Positions 51,503 through 62,212 of a DNA stretch of 64,000 nt are shown here, piece by piece. This DNA comes from Piscibacillus salipiscarius JCM 13188 (GTDB taxonomy: Bacteria > Bacillota > Bacilli > Bacillales > Alkalibacillaceae): contig NZ_BBCD01000007.1 of the NCBI RefSeq assembly GCF_001311865.1, positions 1 to 64,000 on the forward strand, written 5' to 3'. The position numbers and the translations under genes were made by a program. The notes under the pieces are model-generated. The model saw only the letters and a program-made list of their open reading frames with translations. It did not search any database and was not told where the DNA came from. How positions within the stretch are numbered: position 1 is the stretch's first letter; the number at the start of each line of letters is the position of its first letter.

Positions 51503-52728
51503 TCATGAAGAGTGATGCTTTAAGTTATGAATTCTGAAAACAATAATTCCAGAAATCAAATACCCAACTCCAAAAGAATAACAGAATATCTCATCCAATC
51601 GCTTTCAGAAATTGTATATAATCCTAAAATGAACAATATGAGTGAAAAGGTTCGTCCGCTATTTAATACGATATCCCTAAATATAATGTATTCTACTCTA
51701 TACTCCCCAGCATTTTTGCTTGTCCAATCACATCATATGAAACCGACGTATACGGAGCGAAGAATAATGGTAAAAATACCCCTAAAATTCCTGCATAAAT
51801 ATAATAATCTAATGCAGCATCTGATTTAAGGAGCCAAAACACTGAAATGAAAAGAAAAATACTCCCAATCAATATTAGGATTTTCCTATTGTCTGGCTTG
51901 ACGATTTTTGCAACAACTTGGTACATCACAAATGAAGCAATTGCATAAATCATATTATAGATTCCAACAATCATTTCACTTTGCGTTCCCATATAAACCC
52001 ACAAGCCGATCAGAAATAAAAATACGCCTTCTCTCATTCCTTGAAATAAATGTGCTGTTAACATCCAAAACCATTGTTTATTTTCCTTTCCTTCACGTAT
52101 GACCGAACGAATATTATATTTTCCTTCAACAGATCTTCTTTCCAGGAATATGCTAAAAATAATCGCTAATATAAATAACACAAATGAGATGAAGAAAACG
52201 GTTAGATATCCTTTATAACCAGTCAAAAAAGTAATGATCCAACCAGCAGAAACTGGACCCACAATTCCACTTAAAGATTGCAAAGCCCCGAACATACCAT
52301 TAAAGAAATCCCTAGTGTACGGCTCCGTCACTTCAAAAATTAAAATATTATAAGCTAACCAAAACAGCCCATATCCTGTACCAATAAGAACTCCTAATAC
52401 ATAAAATAATTCAGAAGCTTGTGTACTTAATAATAAAACAGAAATAAAAAAGACTGAAATAACAAAGATACCAGCCCTCAAAATAATGACACGATCTATT
52501 CGTTTTACCCACTTTCCAATTAAAACAAATATTAGCGTTTTGAGCTAAATAAATACAAAGGTTGTACAGTGCTAATAGTAATAAGTCTTCTGTTTGTTTC
52601 CAAAGAAAGATGTTTACAAATATATTAGATAAGTAAATTCCAAGTGTATATAATAAACCAATTATTAATAACAATCGAAGATTTTTCTTCTCATTGTCAC
52701 TAACATCAGATAAACGGTTAGAAAACAT
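51503..52728 (-). CDS. yqgE: Major facilitator permease YqgE
   Basis: Predicted 12-helix MFS transporter, about 405 residues; substrate unknown. Helices include LLIIGLLYTLGIYLSNIFVNIFL, ISVFFISVLLLSTQ and FYVLGVLIGTGYGLFWLAYNILIFEVTEP, with GMFGALQSLSGIVGPVSAGWII. Indels near 52537, 51697 and 51560 split it; the last one changes the end to a longer form finishing at 51503. ATG at 52728 follows GAGGGA. Its place next to pbpA and sodA matches B. subtilis. Confidence 0.85.
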
Positions 52729-52794
52729 AATATCCCTCATTTCCTAACCTATATTTTTAACAAAAGCAGTTAGTCTATACGTTTACATAAACAC

Positions 52795-52831
52795 AAAAAA
52801 GAAGAAGCTAGCCCTCAAGACTAGCTTCTTC
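52795..52831 (-). terminator. Terminator after sodA
   Basis: GAAGAAGCTAG/CTAGCTTCTTC stem with UUUUUU on the minus strand. Confidence 0.93.
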
Positions 52832-52847
52832 TACATATTATAATTAT

Positions 52848-53459
52848 TTATTTTGCTTCTTCATAACGTTTAGCAACTTCATCCCAGTTTACTACATTCC
52901 AGAATGCCGCTACATAATCTGGGCGCTTATTTTGATATTTAAGGTAATAAGCGTGCTCCCAAACATCAAGTCCTAAGATAGGTGTTACACCTTCCATAAT
53001 AGGTGTGTCTTGGTTAGGAGTAGATGTGATTTCTAATTCACCATTTTTAACAACTAACCATGCCCAGCCTGAACCGAAACGTCCAGTTGCTGCTGCACCA
53101 AATTTCTCTTTGAATTCATCAAAGCTTCCGAAAGCTTGGTTGATTTTGTCTGCTAATTCACCAGTTGGTGAACCTCCACCATTAGGTGATAAAACAGTCC
53201 AGAATAAGCTGTGGTTAGCGTGGCCACCACCGTTATTGCGAACTGCTGTTTGAATGTCGCTTGGAAGTGAATCTAAGTTTCCTAAAAGTTCTTCTAGAGA
53301 CTTATCTTGAAGATCTGCATGGCCTTCTAGTGCTGCGTTTAATTTTGTCACATAAGTGTTGTGGTGTTTCGTGTGGTGAATGTTCATTGTTTCCTTGTCA
53401 ATGTGTGGTTCTAATGCATCATAAGCGTATGGTAATTCTGGTAGTTCAAATTTAGCCAT
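52848..53459 (-). CDS. sodA: Superoxide dismutase (Mn type)
   Basis: Detoxifies superoxide. Intact, 203 residues. Metal ligands in [25 protein letters not shown] and [16 protein letters not shown]. The GGHANH and DVWEHAYY context fits the Mn enzyme. RBS AAGGAGG. Confidence 0.97.
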   Translation of the reverse strand: MAKFELPELPYAYDALEPHIDKETMNIHHTKHHNTYVTKLNAALEGHADLQDKSLEELLGNLDSLPSDIQTAVRNNGGGHANHSLFWTVLSPNGGGSPTGELADKINQAFGSFDEFKEKFGAAATGRFGSGWAWLVVKNGELEITSTPNQDTPIMEGVTPILGLDVWEHAYYLKYQNKRPDYVAAFWNVVNWDEVAKRYEEAK

Positions 53460-53508
53460 AATGAGATTCCTCCTTTAACTTTATATGGGGAAATACCCCA
53501 CTAATTAA

Positions 53509-53537
53509 AGATTACCAATGCTAGCCATTCCATGCAA
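53509..53537 (-). promoter_or_regulatory. Promoter of sodA
   Basis: TTGCAT (53532-53537), a 17-base spacer and TAATCT (53509-53514). A short GGGGTATTTCCCC palindrome lies in the leader. Confidence 0.6.
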
Positions 53538-53640
53538 GATTTTTGCATCATTTCTAGCATTTATTGTTTCTATTTGTTCAATTACCTTATTTTTGTTTTT
53601 AAACATTAAAAAAACAAGCATTATAGCTGTTGGATAATGA

Positions 53641-53733
53641 TGGCGGAGGAGGAGGGATTCGAACCCCCGCGGGCCGTGAAGCCCCTGGCGGTTTTCAAGA
53701 CCGCTCCCTTCAGCCGGACTTGGGTACTCCTCC
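53641..53733 (-). tRNA. tRNA-Ser (UGA)
   Basis: 93 bases with CCA encoded. Acceptor GGAGGAG/CTCCTCC, anticodon loop CTTGAAA, and a long variable arm typical of serine tRNA. Last of a five-tRNA cluster. Confidence 0.96.
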
Positions 53734-53740
53734 GAATCAA

Positions 53741-53817
53741 TGGTGGACCCTGCAGGACTCGAACCTGCGACCGATCGGTTATGAGCCGATAGCTCTAACC
53801 AGCTGAGCTAAGGGTCC
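53741..53817 (-). tRNA. tRNA-Ile2 (CAU, lysidine type)
   Basis: 77 bases with CCA. Acceptor GGACCCT/AGGGTCC, anticodon loop CTCATAA. The body resembles the Bacillus isoleucine tRNA whose CAU is modified to read AUA, not the methionine tRNAs; this distinction is from similarity only. Confidence 0.8.
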
Positions 53818-53833
53818 AGATATTCAGTTTAAA

Positions 53834-53910
53834 TGGGGCGATCGGTGGGAATCGAACCCACGAATGCCGGAGCCACAATCCGGTGCGTTAACCACTTCGC
53901 CACGACCGCC
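53834..53910 (-). tRNA. tRNA-His (GUG)
   Basis: 77 bases with CCA. Anticodon loop TTGTGGC (GTG), and an extra 5' G facing C73, the histidine identity feature. Confidence 0.95.
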
Positions 53911-53972
53911 ATGATCGTAAAATAAATATGTAATTGACAAACGGTCAAGCTTGCTCCGGTCAAATATGTATT

Positions 53973-54049
53973 TGGTGGCGGCGGAGGGGATCGAACCCCC
54001 GACCTCACGGGTATGAACCGTACGCTCTCGCCAGCTGAGCTACACCGCC
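53973..54049 (-). tRNA. tRNA-Met (CAU, elongator)
   Basis: 77 bases with CCA. Acceptor GGCGGTG/CGCCGCC, anticodon loop TTCATAC. Matches the Bacillus elongator methionine tRNA pattern. Confidence 0.88.
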
Positions 54050-54050
54050 A

Positions 54051-54125
54051 TGGCTCCAGCGGCAGGATTCGAACCTGCGACCGATCGGTTAACAGCCGAT
54101 TGCTCTACCACTGAGCTACGCTGGA
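54051..54125 (-). tRNA. tRNA-Asn (GUU)
   Basis: 75 bases with CCA. Acceptor TCCAGCG/CGCTGGA, anticodon loop CTGTTAA. First gene of the cluster transcribed from 54195. Confidence 0.96.
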
Positions 54126-54166
54126 ATATTAAGTTTGTACATCGATAAATAATGACGACGAGATAT

Positions 54167-54195
54167 AATTTATCATGTAAATGTTATGTTGTCAA
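54167..54195 (-). promoter_or_regulatory. Promoter of the tRNA cluster
   Basis: Perfect TTGACA (54190-54195), a 17-base spacer and TAAATT (54167-54172), about 40 bases before tRNA-Asn. Confidence 0.82.
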
Positions 54196-54231
54196 TATTA
54201 TTTATCATAAGTTTTAACTAAAATGTTTATT

Positions 54232-54259
54232 AACCCGCACCTTTAATTAGGTGCGGGTT
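54232..54259 (-). terminator. Terminator hairpin after the Na/Pi cotransporter
   Basis: A perfect 11-bp AACCCGCACCT/AGGTGCGGGTT stem ten bases past the stop; the following U-run is weak. Confidence 0.75.
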
Positions 54260-54268
54260 GATTGATTA

Positions 54269-55896
54269 TTAATCTTCTTTCTTCCCTACCACTTCTTGTG
54301 CAATGTTAAGAGCGTGGTCCCCTATACGTTCTAAGTTACTAATTATATCTACAAATACGATCCCTGCTGAACCTGAACATAATCCTTCATTTAGACGTAA
54401 AATGTGTTTTTTACGGAATTTACGTTCCATTGAATCGATCTGGTCTTCTTGCTTAATAACAGACATCGCTTTTTCTTCGTCCATTTCACTAAATGCTTCT
54501 ATGGCTTGTGAAACTGTTTCAATGGTTAGATTAAACATCTCATTCATATCTTCATATGCCTGCTCTGTCATATTCACTTTGTTTGTAATACGGTACTCAA
54601 TTAACTCTACAATATTTTCGAAGTGGTCCCCTATACGTTCAATGTCTCTTACAATATCGACAACTGATGAGTGTGCTGCCGAATCAGATTCTGAAATAGA
54701 ACTTGATGCTTGTACTAAATAATTTGTAATTTTCTTATCTAGGTTATTAATCGCATCTTCTAATTGGTAAGCAACCTCAGCGTGCTTATTCTGATTATTA
54801 TTTAAAAATTGCTGAGTCTCTTTTAATCCATGTACAGCAATTTCCCCCCATATGAATAGCTTCCTCTTTAGCTTGAGCAACAGCTACGGATGGAGACTGT
54901 TGAATAAAATAGGGTCCAAATGTTTAGGTTTATAATCAATTACAGTATCTTTACCAGGAATGATTTTTGTCACTAGAACCGCTATTAATGCTATAAATGG
55001 AAACTGTATAATAACATTAGATAAGTTGAAAATCCCATGAGCAAAAGCAATTGTCATTTTAGGTTCCAACATTAACATATCTCTGAACCATTCTACTAAA
55101 TGTGTAAATGGTGTTAATAATATTAAGAAAATCGTTGCTCCAATTAAGTTGAATAACACGTGAACAGCTGCTGCACGTTTCGCTGCAACACTCGCTCCAA
55201 TCGCAGCAATTAAAGCTGTTACTGTTGTACCAATGTTATCACCAAATAATACTGGTAAAACCGCATTTAGTGATTCGATCGCTCCCTCAGCGTGTAATTG
55301 CTGTAAAATACCGATTGTAGCTGAAGAGCTTTGAACAATAACTGTGAAAATTGTTCCTACGGCGACCCCTAATAATGGAATTTCACTCATATTAATGGTT
55401 AGTTCCTGGAAAGTCTCTAGAGACCTTAGAGGTTTCATCCCATCACCCATCAATTCTAATCCATAGAAGAGAGCACCAAGTCCAAAAATGGTTTGACCTA
55501 AATAATTAATTCGTTTGTTCTTAAAGAAGAAAATAAGTAATGTACCTAGTGCTAAAATTGGTAATGCATAAGCTTTTATATCGATCCCTATTATGAATGC
55601 AGTTACTGTAGTACCGATATTAGCACCCATGATGACTCCAATAGCTTGTCTGAATGTCATAAAACCTGCGTTAACTAAACCAATCGTCAACACAGTGTAC
55701 TTGAACTAGATTGAATTAATACGGTTACGACTGCACCTGCTAGAACACCCATGAACGGATTTGTTGTAAACCTGTCTAGAATGTCTCTTAATTTATCGCC
55801 TGCTGATTTTTGTAGACCCTCGCCTAAATATTTAATACCAAATAAGAAAATACCTAATCCACCGATAAATAAAAATATCATTTCTTGTACATTCAT
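54269..55896 (-). CDS. Na+/phosphate cotransporter with PhoU domain
   Basis: Sodium-driven phosphate transporter, about 542 residues. Two inverted NaPi-II repeats carry VTVLIQSSSST and TVIVQSSSATIG plus GANIGTTVTAF and GDNIGTTVTAL. The C-terminal third is a PhoU-like helical domain (VVDIVRDIERIGDHFENIVELIEYR, IISNLERIGDHALNIAQEV). The PhoU part looks like a separate gene in the raw frames, but frame corrections near 55690, 54897 and 54850 join it. In B. subtilis this region holds the pst phosphate ABC genes instead. Confidence 0.9.
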
Positions 55897-55937
55897 AAAG
55901 TCACCTCGTTAGTTCTAGTACTTGTAAGCCGAGTTCT

Positions 55938-55966
55938 ATTCTATTCCCGTCCAATGATAATGTAAA
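55938..55966 (-). promoter_or_regulatory. Sigma-A promoter of the Na/Pi cotransporter
   Basis: TTTACA (55961-55966), a 17-base spacer and TAGAAT (55938-55943). Confidence 0.75.
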
Positions 55967-55971
55967 TAAAG

Positions 55972-56010
55972 TTAAGCTAAAATTTACATAAACTTTACAT
56001 TTCATTTTTA
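55972..56010 (+). promoter_or_regulatory. Candidate PhoP-type repeats upstream of the Na/Pi promoter
   Basis: Four hexamers at an exact 11-bp period (TTAAGC 55972, TTTACA 55983, TTTACA 55994, TTTTTA 56005), each separated by 5 bases, resemble the Pho box TT(A/C/T)ACA-N5. They read on the strand opposite the gene, immediately upstream of its -35. Confidence 0.45.
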
Positions 56011-56092
56011 ATCACTGGTTATACTATTATTTTGACAACAAGTTTTTCATCAGAATAACCCACTGACTTTATTATTAGAAATAACAAACGCT

Positions 56093-56715
56093 TTATTCTA
56101 CTTCTTCTACTTCTATTTTAGTACCATCAACTGAGGTGATTTTAACTCGCTTACCTCTCTCAACCCATTTTGATTTTGTAACAGCACTATACTCTTGGTT
56201 ATGTACTTTAATTGTTCCAGAAGGTCTTAACACGGTAATTGCTACTCCCTCTTTATGAAGCAAGTCCTTATAGCTTTCATTCAAAGAATTATAACCCTGC
56301 TCGCTTGTTAATTGATCTAACAAAGCGACTTTTGACCACATATCTCTTCTTGGTAAAGCTTTCATTAAAAATAAACTCGAGAAGCTTCCTAATAAGACAC
56401 CAGCTACACTATATAGTGCATGTGTAAAACTTGTTGCGGCGAAGGCAACCGATAGTAAAACAAGTACCAAGCCTATAACTCCTAATGTTCCATCATTAAT
56501 CCATTTACCATCAAACACAATTAAGGTTAAACCTACTACAAAGACAAACGCCATGATCCATACGTTGTAGGTTGGTGATTGGCCTAAAAAATAAAACGTT
56601 ATAAATCCGATCCCAAGAACCATGCCAAGCCCTTTTAACTTGACCAATAGTTCTCCTATCATAAAGAACATGGCTAAAATGTTATAATTAAAACCCCTAA
56701 ATAGCTTTCTAACAC
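56093..56715 (-). CDS. NfeD-like membrane protein
   Basis: About 207 residues: several N-terminal helices (YLGVLIITFLAMFFMIGELL, GMVLGIGFITFYFLG, WIMAFVFVVGLTLIVFD, GVIGLVLVLLSVAFA) and a C-terminal OB-fold domain (GVAITVLRPSGTIKVHNQEYSAVTKSKWVERGKRVKITSVDGTKIEVEEVE) typical of NfeD. GTG at 56715 follows GGAGGGGG; an indel in a T4-type run near 56689 hides this start. NfeD proteins usually partner flotillin/FloA, which is not seen nearby. Confidence 0.82.
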
Positions 56716-56883
56716 CGTACTTCCCCCTCCATAACATTTTTGTGAGCTTCTTTTGGAAAATTAATGACATATTTATTATTATAACAGTTAGGTCTAATAG
56801 CATAATCCATTAATTTTATGTTATTATCAATGTTAGTGAAATATATTAAGTACTTTCTTAAGACAAAAAGGGGAGTTGTAGCA

Positions 56884-57990
56884 ATGTCTACGATTATTCA
56901 CCGCAAAGATACAAGGCCCGTAAAAGTCGGGGATTTAATTATTGGTGGAAAAGACGAAGTTGTTATTCAATCAATGACCACAACGAAAACTCATGATGTT
57001 AAAGCTACAGTAAATGAAATACATCGCTTAGAAGAAGCTGGATGCCAGGTCGTTCGTGTTGCTTGTCCGGATGATCGAGCTGCAGATGCTATTCCAGAAA
57101 TTAAGAAGCGAATTAATATTCCGCTTGTTGTAGATATACACTTCAACTATAGATATGCATTAAAAGCCATTGAAGGTGGTGCGGATAAAATCCGCATCAA
57201 TCCAGGAAATATCGGTAAACGCGAACGCGTTGAAGAAGTTGTTAAAGCTGCTAAAGGAAGAGGAATTCCGATTAGAATCGGTGTTAACGCTGGTTCATTA
57301 GAACGTCATTTAATAGAAAAATATGGATACCCTACAGCTGATGCAATGGTTGAAAGTGCATTAGGTCATATCAAAATTTTAGAAGACCTTGACTTTCATG
57401 ACATCGTTGTCTCATTAAAAGCATCCGATGTTAAATTAGCCATTGAAGCTTATGAAAAAGCTGCTGAAGTTATACCTTATCCTTTACACCTTGGTATAAC
57501 CGAGTCTGGTACACTTTTTGCAGGAACCGTTAAAAGTGCTGCCGGTTTAGGTGCTATTTTAAGTAAAGGAATTGGAAGCACTTTACGCATTTCATTGAGT
57601 GCAGATCCAGTTGAGGAAGTTAAAGTAGCTAAAGAACTATTAAAATCTTTCGGTCTTGCTTCGAATGCAGCGACTTTAATTTCATGTCCTACTTGTGGCC
57701 GTATTGAAATCGACTTGATTAGTATTGCAAATGAAGTTGAAGAGTATATACAAACGATTAAAGCACCTATTAAAGTAGCCGTACTGGGTTGCGCTGTTAA
57801 TGGACCAGGTGAAGCACGTGAAGCTGATATTGGAATCGCAGGCGCGCGTGGTGAAGGTCTATTATTCAGGCATGGAGAAATTATTCGAAAAGTTCCTGAG
57901 GAAACGATGGTTGAGGAGCTTAAAAAAGAAGTCGATAAATTAGCTGAAGAACATTATAAAAAACAAGAAGAAGAAAAACAAAATGCCTAA
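56884..57990 (+). CDS. ispG: (E)-4-hydroxy-3-methylbut-2-enyl-diphosphate synthase
   Basis: Iron-sulfur enzyme, penultimate step of the MEP pathway. Intact, 368 residues. TIM-barrel N-terminus ([48 protein letters not shown]), Fe-S cysteines in [13 protein letters not shown] and [15 protein letters not shown] at 56884 follows GGGGAG; upstream ATGs lack a site. Confidence 0.97.
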   Translation: MSTIIHRKDTRPVKVGDLIIGGKDEVVIQSMTTTKTHDVKATVNEIHRLEEAGCQVVRVACPDDRAADAIPEIKKRINIPLVVDIHFNYRYALKAIEGGADKIRINPGNIGKRERVEEVVKAAKGRGIPIRIGVNAGSLERHLIEKYGYPTADAMVESALGHIKILEDLDFHDIVVSLKASDVKLAIEAYEKAAEVIPYPLHLGITESGTLFAGTVKSAAGLGAILSKGIGSTLRISLSADPVEEVKVAKELLKSFGLASNAATLISCPTCGRIEIDLISIANEVEEYIQTIKAPIKVAVLGCAVNGPGEAREADIGIAGARGEGLLFRHGEIIRKVPEETMVEELKKEVDKLAEEHYKKQEEEKQNA

Positions 57991-57993
57991 AGT

Positions 57994-58030
57994 AAATCCC
58001 CTAAGACATTAATCTTAGGGGATTTTATTT
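57994..58030. terminator. Bidirectional terminator between ispG and yqfX
   Basis: AAATCCCCTAAGA/TCTTAGGGGATTT stem with T-rich tail. Confidence 0.93.
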
Positions 58031-58449
58031 TTACATTATTGGAAAGACGAATAACCGTAATGCGACAGCTAAGATAGCAATACCTATCGCAATGTTACCC
58101 AGTGTATCTGCACCACGTCTTTTTGCGTAGATGCCCATTACAGCACCAATTACAGCAAACAGTAACGTCCATACGAAGAAAGATAGTAGTGATACAACTA
58201 ACGCAATCCAACCCCAACCTGCATCAACATGTTCTTCAAAACGCGTTTCTTTCTCTTCTTTCTTAATTTTTCTTCATCTAATTCATTTGGGTTGAATGTT
58301 GCAGCATCACTTGCAAACTCCGTATCATACCCACGATCTCTTTCATCATATTCATTATAGTCCTTATAGACCTTTTTTTGTTTTTCACCTTTATTTGGAA
58401 AATAATCCTGATCATCATCAAAACTTGTTGGGTACTGATCATCAGCCAT
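58031..58449 (-). CDS. yqfX: YqfX-like membrane protein
   Basis: About 139 residues: a very acidic soluble N-terminus (DDQYPTSFDDDQDYFP, ELDEEKI), then two helices (GWIALVVSLLSFFVWTLLFAVIGAVMGIYA and GNIAIGIAILAVALRLFVFPIM) readable after an indel in an A5 run near 58268. Neighbour of ispG (yqfY) as in B. subtilis. Function unknown. Confidence 0.8.
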
Positions 58450-58586
58450 AATTATCTTACCTCACTTTCTACGTGGTATTTATAGTGTGTGAGGTTTTAA
58501 TAATTTACATAAGTAATTTTGGAAATGATCAATTTTTAATATTTAGCATATACATAATGATGACTTTTATTGAAAGGAAGTTTTAC

Positions 58587-58860
58587 ATGCTTAAGCATCT
58601 AATTCGAACGAAATTGTATGCTTCAACCCCAGATGAATTGATGAAATACAGCAAACAGTACGGCATTTCGTTAACGAGACAACAAGCAAACCAATTACTC
58701 CAATTTATAAAAAAAAGAATCGATCGACCCATTTTCTAAACAGGACCGATCGAAAACTTATCAATATGTGGAACAACATATTGGTCGTCAAGAAGCACAA
58801 CAAGCTGAACGCCTATTGAATCAACTTGCTAAACAGTATAATTTAGATCATTTATTGTAA
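58587..58860 (+). CDS. yqfT: DUF2624 protein YqfT
   Basis: About 91 residues after one indel in an A7 run near 58708 is corrected: LKHLIRTKLYASTPDELMKYSKQYGISLTRQQANQLLQFIKKE, then SKTYQYVEQHIGRQEAQQAERLLNQL. Small helical Bacillales protein of unknown function; RBS AAAGGAAG. Convergent with nfo. Confidence 0.82.
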
Positions 58861-58868
58861 TTATTGAT

Positions 58869-59755
58869 TCATAATTTTTCTTTGAGATCTTGATCAAAAG
58901 TTCCATTTCTTAACATTTCAATCTCAAACTTATAAGGCGGTTTTTTATTCTTTTATCTTCACCAACATATGGCGTCTCTAAAATTTTAGGTAAATGCATT
59001 AAGTCAGGGTGATGGACAACTTGGTGAATAGCTTCAAACCCGATGTGACCAAAGCCAATATTTTCATGTCGGTCCTTTCTTGCACCACATTCATTTTTAC
59101 TGTCATTAATATGAATAACTTTCATTCTTTCTATGCCAATAGTGTCATCAAATTCTTTAAGTACTCCATCAAAATCATTTACAATATCGTACCCTGCATC
59201 ATGAACGTGACAAGTATCAAAACACACGGATAGATGTTGATTATTTTTGACACCATCAATAATTCTGGCAATTTCATCAAATGAACGTCCACACTCTGAT
59301 CCTTTACCAGCCATTGTTTCTAGAGCGATTTGAACGTTTTGATCTTTTTGAAGAATTTCATTTAACCCTTCAATAATTTTATCAATCCCAGCATCTGCTC
59401 CTGCTCCAACATGAGCTCCAGGATGTAAAACAATTTGTTTCGCCCCTAAAGCTTCTGTTCGGTCAATTTCTGATTGCAAGAAATCAACGCCTAACTTGAA
59501 TGTTGCAGGTTTAGTTGTGTTACCTATGTTAATAATGTATGGTGCATGTACAATAAATTCATCAATACCGTTTTCTTTCATATGATTTTGCCCTGCTTCG
59601 ATGTTAAGGTCTTCAATATCTTTTCGTCTCGTATTTTGCGGAGCTCCTGTATAAATCATAAACGTGTTTGCACCATAAGAAACCGCTTCTTCACTAGAAG
59701 CCAAAAGCATTTTCTTCCCACTCATTGATACGTGTGAACCTATTTTTAATGTCAT
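58869..59755 (-). CDS. nfo: Endonuclease IV
   Basis: AP endonuclease of base-excision repair, 295 residues. Zinc-ligand motifs: [53 protein letters not shown] and [11 protein letters not shown]. An indel near 58945 changes the last 25 residues; the corrected tail [17 protein letters not shown] fits the family. Its ATG shares bases with the cshB stop. Confidence 0.94.
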
Positions 59756-61080
59756 TACTTTCTCCTCCCTTTATTCATCTTTCGGAATTTCTCTCGTTTT
59801 AGTTGTTTTTTAATTTGGTCTTTTTCTTGTTTCATTTTTTTCTTATAACCAGGTTTAACCTTTTTTTGGTTTCCTAACCTTTTTCCATGCTTTCTTTTTC
59901 AAGTTCGTTTTCTTGCTGCTCTCGTTTTTTTCTTACGTTCCATTCTTTAACTGGCACCCATTCGCCTTTTTTTAATATCGTAGTTGTGAAATTCGATCCC
60001 AGTCTCTTCAAGTTTTTCTATAATAGGCAAATCCTTCTCATCATAAAATGTAACAGCTGTTCCTTCATTACCTGCTCTTGCAGTTCTACCAACACGGTGA
60101 ATGTAGGTATCTACATCTTGAGGAAATTCAGCATTAAATACATGACTAACACCCGGGATATCAATACCTCTTGCTGCTAAATCTGTAGCAACAATATATT
60201 GATATTTTAAAGAACGTAAGTCATTTAGCATTCTTTTACGCTCTCTTGGCTTAAGTCCACCGTGTATTACACCCGTTTCCAGTCCTTTGTCTAATAAATC
60301 TTTACTTAAATCATCGGCGTGTTCCTTTTTATTGACAAAAATTAATGCAATGTATGGATGAATTAATTTAGATGTTTCAACAATTATATCAGCCGCCCGG
60401 CGGTGTCGCCTTGGAATTAATCGATGTTCTAATTTAGAAGCATTCTCTTGATCGTCTATCACGATATAATTTGGATTAATTAAATATTTACGCAAGAATG
60501 GTTGTAATTTTTTAGGGACGGTGGCTGAAAACACCATTGTTTGAACGTCGGCATACATACGACTTACAATTTGGTCTACTTCTTCCATTAGGCCTAAATC
60601 AATAAGCAAATCCGCTTCATCAATTACTACACTATTAACAGTTGAGGGGTTAATGGCATTCTCTTCAATAAAGTCTAAAATCCTTCCTGGAGTCCCTACA
60701 ATTAAATGAGGTTGTTTCTGAAACTTTTGAAGTTCGCGCTCTTTATCAGTTCCGCCAATGACTAAACGTGAAGTAAATTCAAGTTCAGAATGATCCTGCA
60801 TCTTTTTAACTTCATGAAAAATTTGCATCGCTAACTCACGAGTCGGGGCAACAATCATTTTTTGTGTTGTTTGTTCGTTTAAGTTAAGCTGATCAATTAA
60901 CGGAATTAAATAAGCATGCGTTTTACCAGTACCAGTTTGTGACTGCCCAATCACGTTTTCGTAGCGTAGAGCAGCTGGTATAACTCGATGCTGGATTTCA
61001 GTAGGTTGTTTAAATCTTAAACCCTGTATAACTGTTAACATATTAGGGCTTAATTGATATGATTGAAAATATCTATTCAT
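59755..61080 (-). CDS. cshB: DEAD-box RNA helicase CshB
   Basis: RNA helicase for cold-shock and ribosome assembly, about 440 residues. Q-motif [16 protein letters not shown], Walker [37 protein letters not shown] box [11 protein letters not shown], and [10 protein letters not shown]. The ATG at 61080 follows AAAGGAG; frames upstream are not coding. The C-terminal tail is lysine/arginine rich and contains several indels in A-runs, so its exact sequence is uncertain. Confidence 0.93.
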
Positions 61081-61153
61081 TTTACATTCTCCTTTATTCC
61101 TAACAATATTTATTATAAAGGAGACATACTTTAAATGCCACCGAATAAACATT

Positions 61154-61182
61154 TTGTCAATAAAGCTTATAGCCTTTATAAT
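61154..61182 (+). promoter_or_regulatory. Sigma-A promoter of ispH
   Basis: TTGTCA, a 17-base spacer and perfect TATAAT, 35 bases before the start codon. Confidence 0.87.
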
Positions 61183-61216
61183 AAGCATAGAGAGTATAAA
61201 TGGGGAGGCCATTTTC

Positions 61217-62182
61217 ATGGAAGTTATAAAAATTGCACCAAGGGGCTATTGTTACGGTGTTGTAGATGCCATGGTCATTGCAAGCAACGCTGCCAAAGAC
61301 CCAAACTTACCAAGACCGATCTACATTTTAGGAATGATCGTTCATAATAGTCATGTAACAAAAGCTTTTAAAGATGAAGGAATTGTCACATTAGATCAAC
61401 GAGGTAAAAGTCGTTTAGAGCTTTTAAAAGATATTAATGAAGGTACGGTCGTCTTTACAGCACATGGTGTTTCACCAGAAGTAAAAGAAGTTGCTGAAAG
61501 TAAAGGATTAACTGTGCTTGATGCGACTTGCCCTGATGTGACTCGCACACATGATTTGATTCGCGAAAAAGTTTCAGAGGGATATGAAGTTGTTTATATT
61601 GGTAAAAAAGGTCATCCAGAACCTGAAGGAGCCGTTGGAGTTGCGCCAGGTCACGTTCATTTGATTACAACTGAAGAAGATGCTAAAGAGTTAAACTTTG
61701 ACGAAGATACAAAAATTATCGTAACGAACCAAACGACGATGAGTCAATGGGATGTTTATGACGTTATGCAAAAAGTTAAAGAGTTATATCCGCAGACTGA
61801 AATGGTTCAAGAAATTTGTATGGCAACGCAAGTTAGACAAGAAGCTGTTGCTGAACAAGCTAAGGATGCAGATTTAACGTTAGTAGTTGGTGACCCTATG
61901 AGTAATAACTCCAACCGTTTAGCCCAAGTTTCTAAACAAATTGCCGGAACTGAAGCTTATCGAATTGCAGATGTTTCTGAAATTAAGTTGGAATGGCTTC
62001 AAGATTGCGAAAAAGTTGCCGTAACGGCTGGCGCTTCAACACCAACTCCAATTACTAAAGAAGTAATTCGCTTTATCGAAAATTATAATCATGAAGATGA
62101 GAGTTCATGGGAACGCGAATCACTTGTTACAAATAATAAAATTTTACCTAAAGTTAAATCAACAAAGAAAAAACGCGCTTAA
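61217..62182 (+). CDS. ispH: 4-hydroxy-3-methylbut-2-enyl diphosphate reductase
   Basis: Last enzyme of the MEP pathway, making IPP and DMAPP. Intact, 321 residues. Fe-S cysteines lie in [17 protein letters not shown] and [21 protein letters not shown] and [11 protein letters not shown] are also conserved. ATG at 61217 follows GGGGAGG. Divergent from cshB. Confidence 0.97.
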   Translation: MEVIKIAPRGYCYGVVDAMVIASNAAKDPNLPRPIYILGMIVHNSHVTKAFKDEGIVTLDQRGKSRLELLKDINEGTVVFTAHGVSPEVKEVAESKGLTVLDATCPDVTRTHDLIREKVSEGYEVVYIGKKGHPEPEGAVGVAPGHVHLITTEEDAKELNFDEDTKIIVTNQTTMSQWDVYDVMQKVKELYPQTEMVQEICMATQVRQEAVAEQAKDADLTLVVGDPMSNNSNRLAQVSKQIAGTEAYRIADVSEIKLEWLQDCEKVAVTAGASTPTPITKEVIRFIENYNHEDESSWERESLVTNNKILPKVKSTKKKRA

Positions 62183-62212
62183 AAAAATCCGGCCTTAGCC
62201 GGATTTTGTTTA
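62181..62212. terminator. Bidirectional terminator between ispH and guaA
   Basis: AAAATCCGGC/GCCGGATTTT stem with A-run and T-rich tail; both stop codons abut it. Confidence 0.93.

Noticed and set aside
54269..54880. A stand-alone PhoU gene
   Set aside because: Its N-terminal codons are out of frame; correcting one-base indels joins it to the Na/Pi cotransporter, which normally has this domain.
59887..60180. Plus-strand cysteine/serine-rich frame over cshB
   Set aside because: Shadow of the cshB lysine-rich C-terminus on the other strand.
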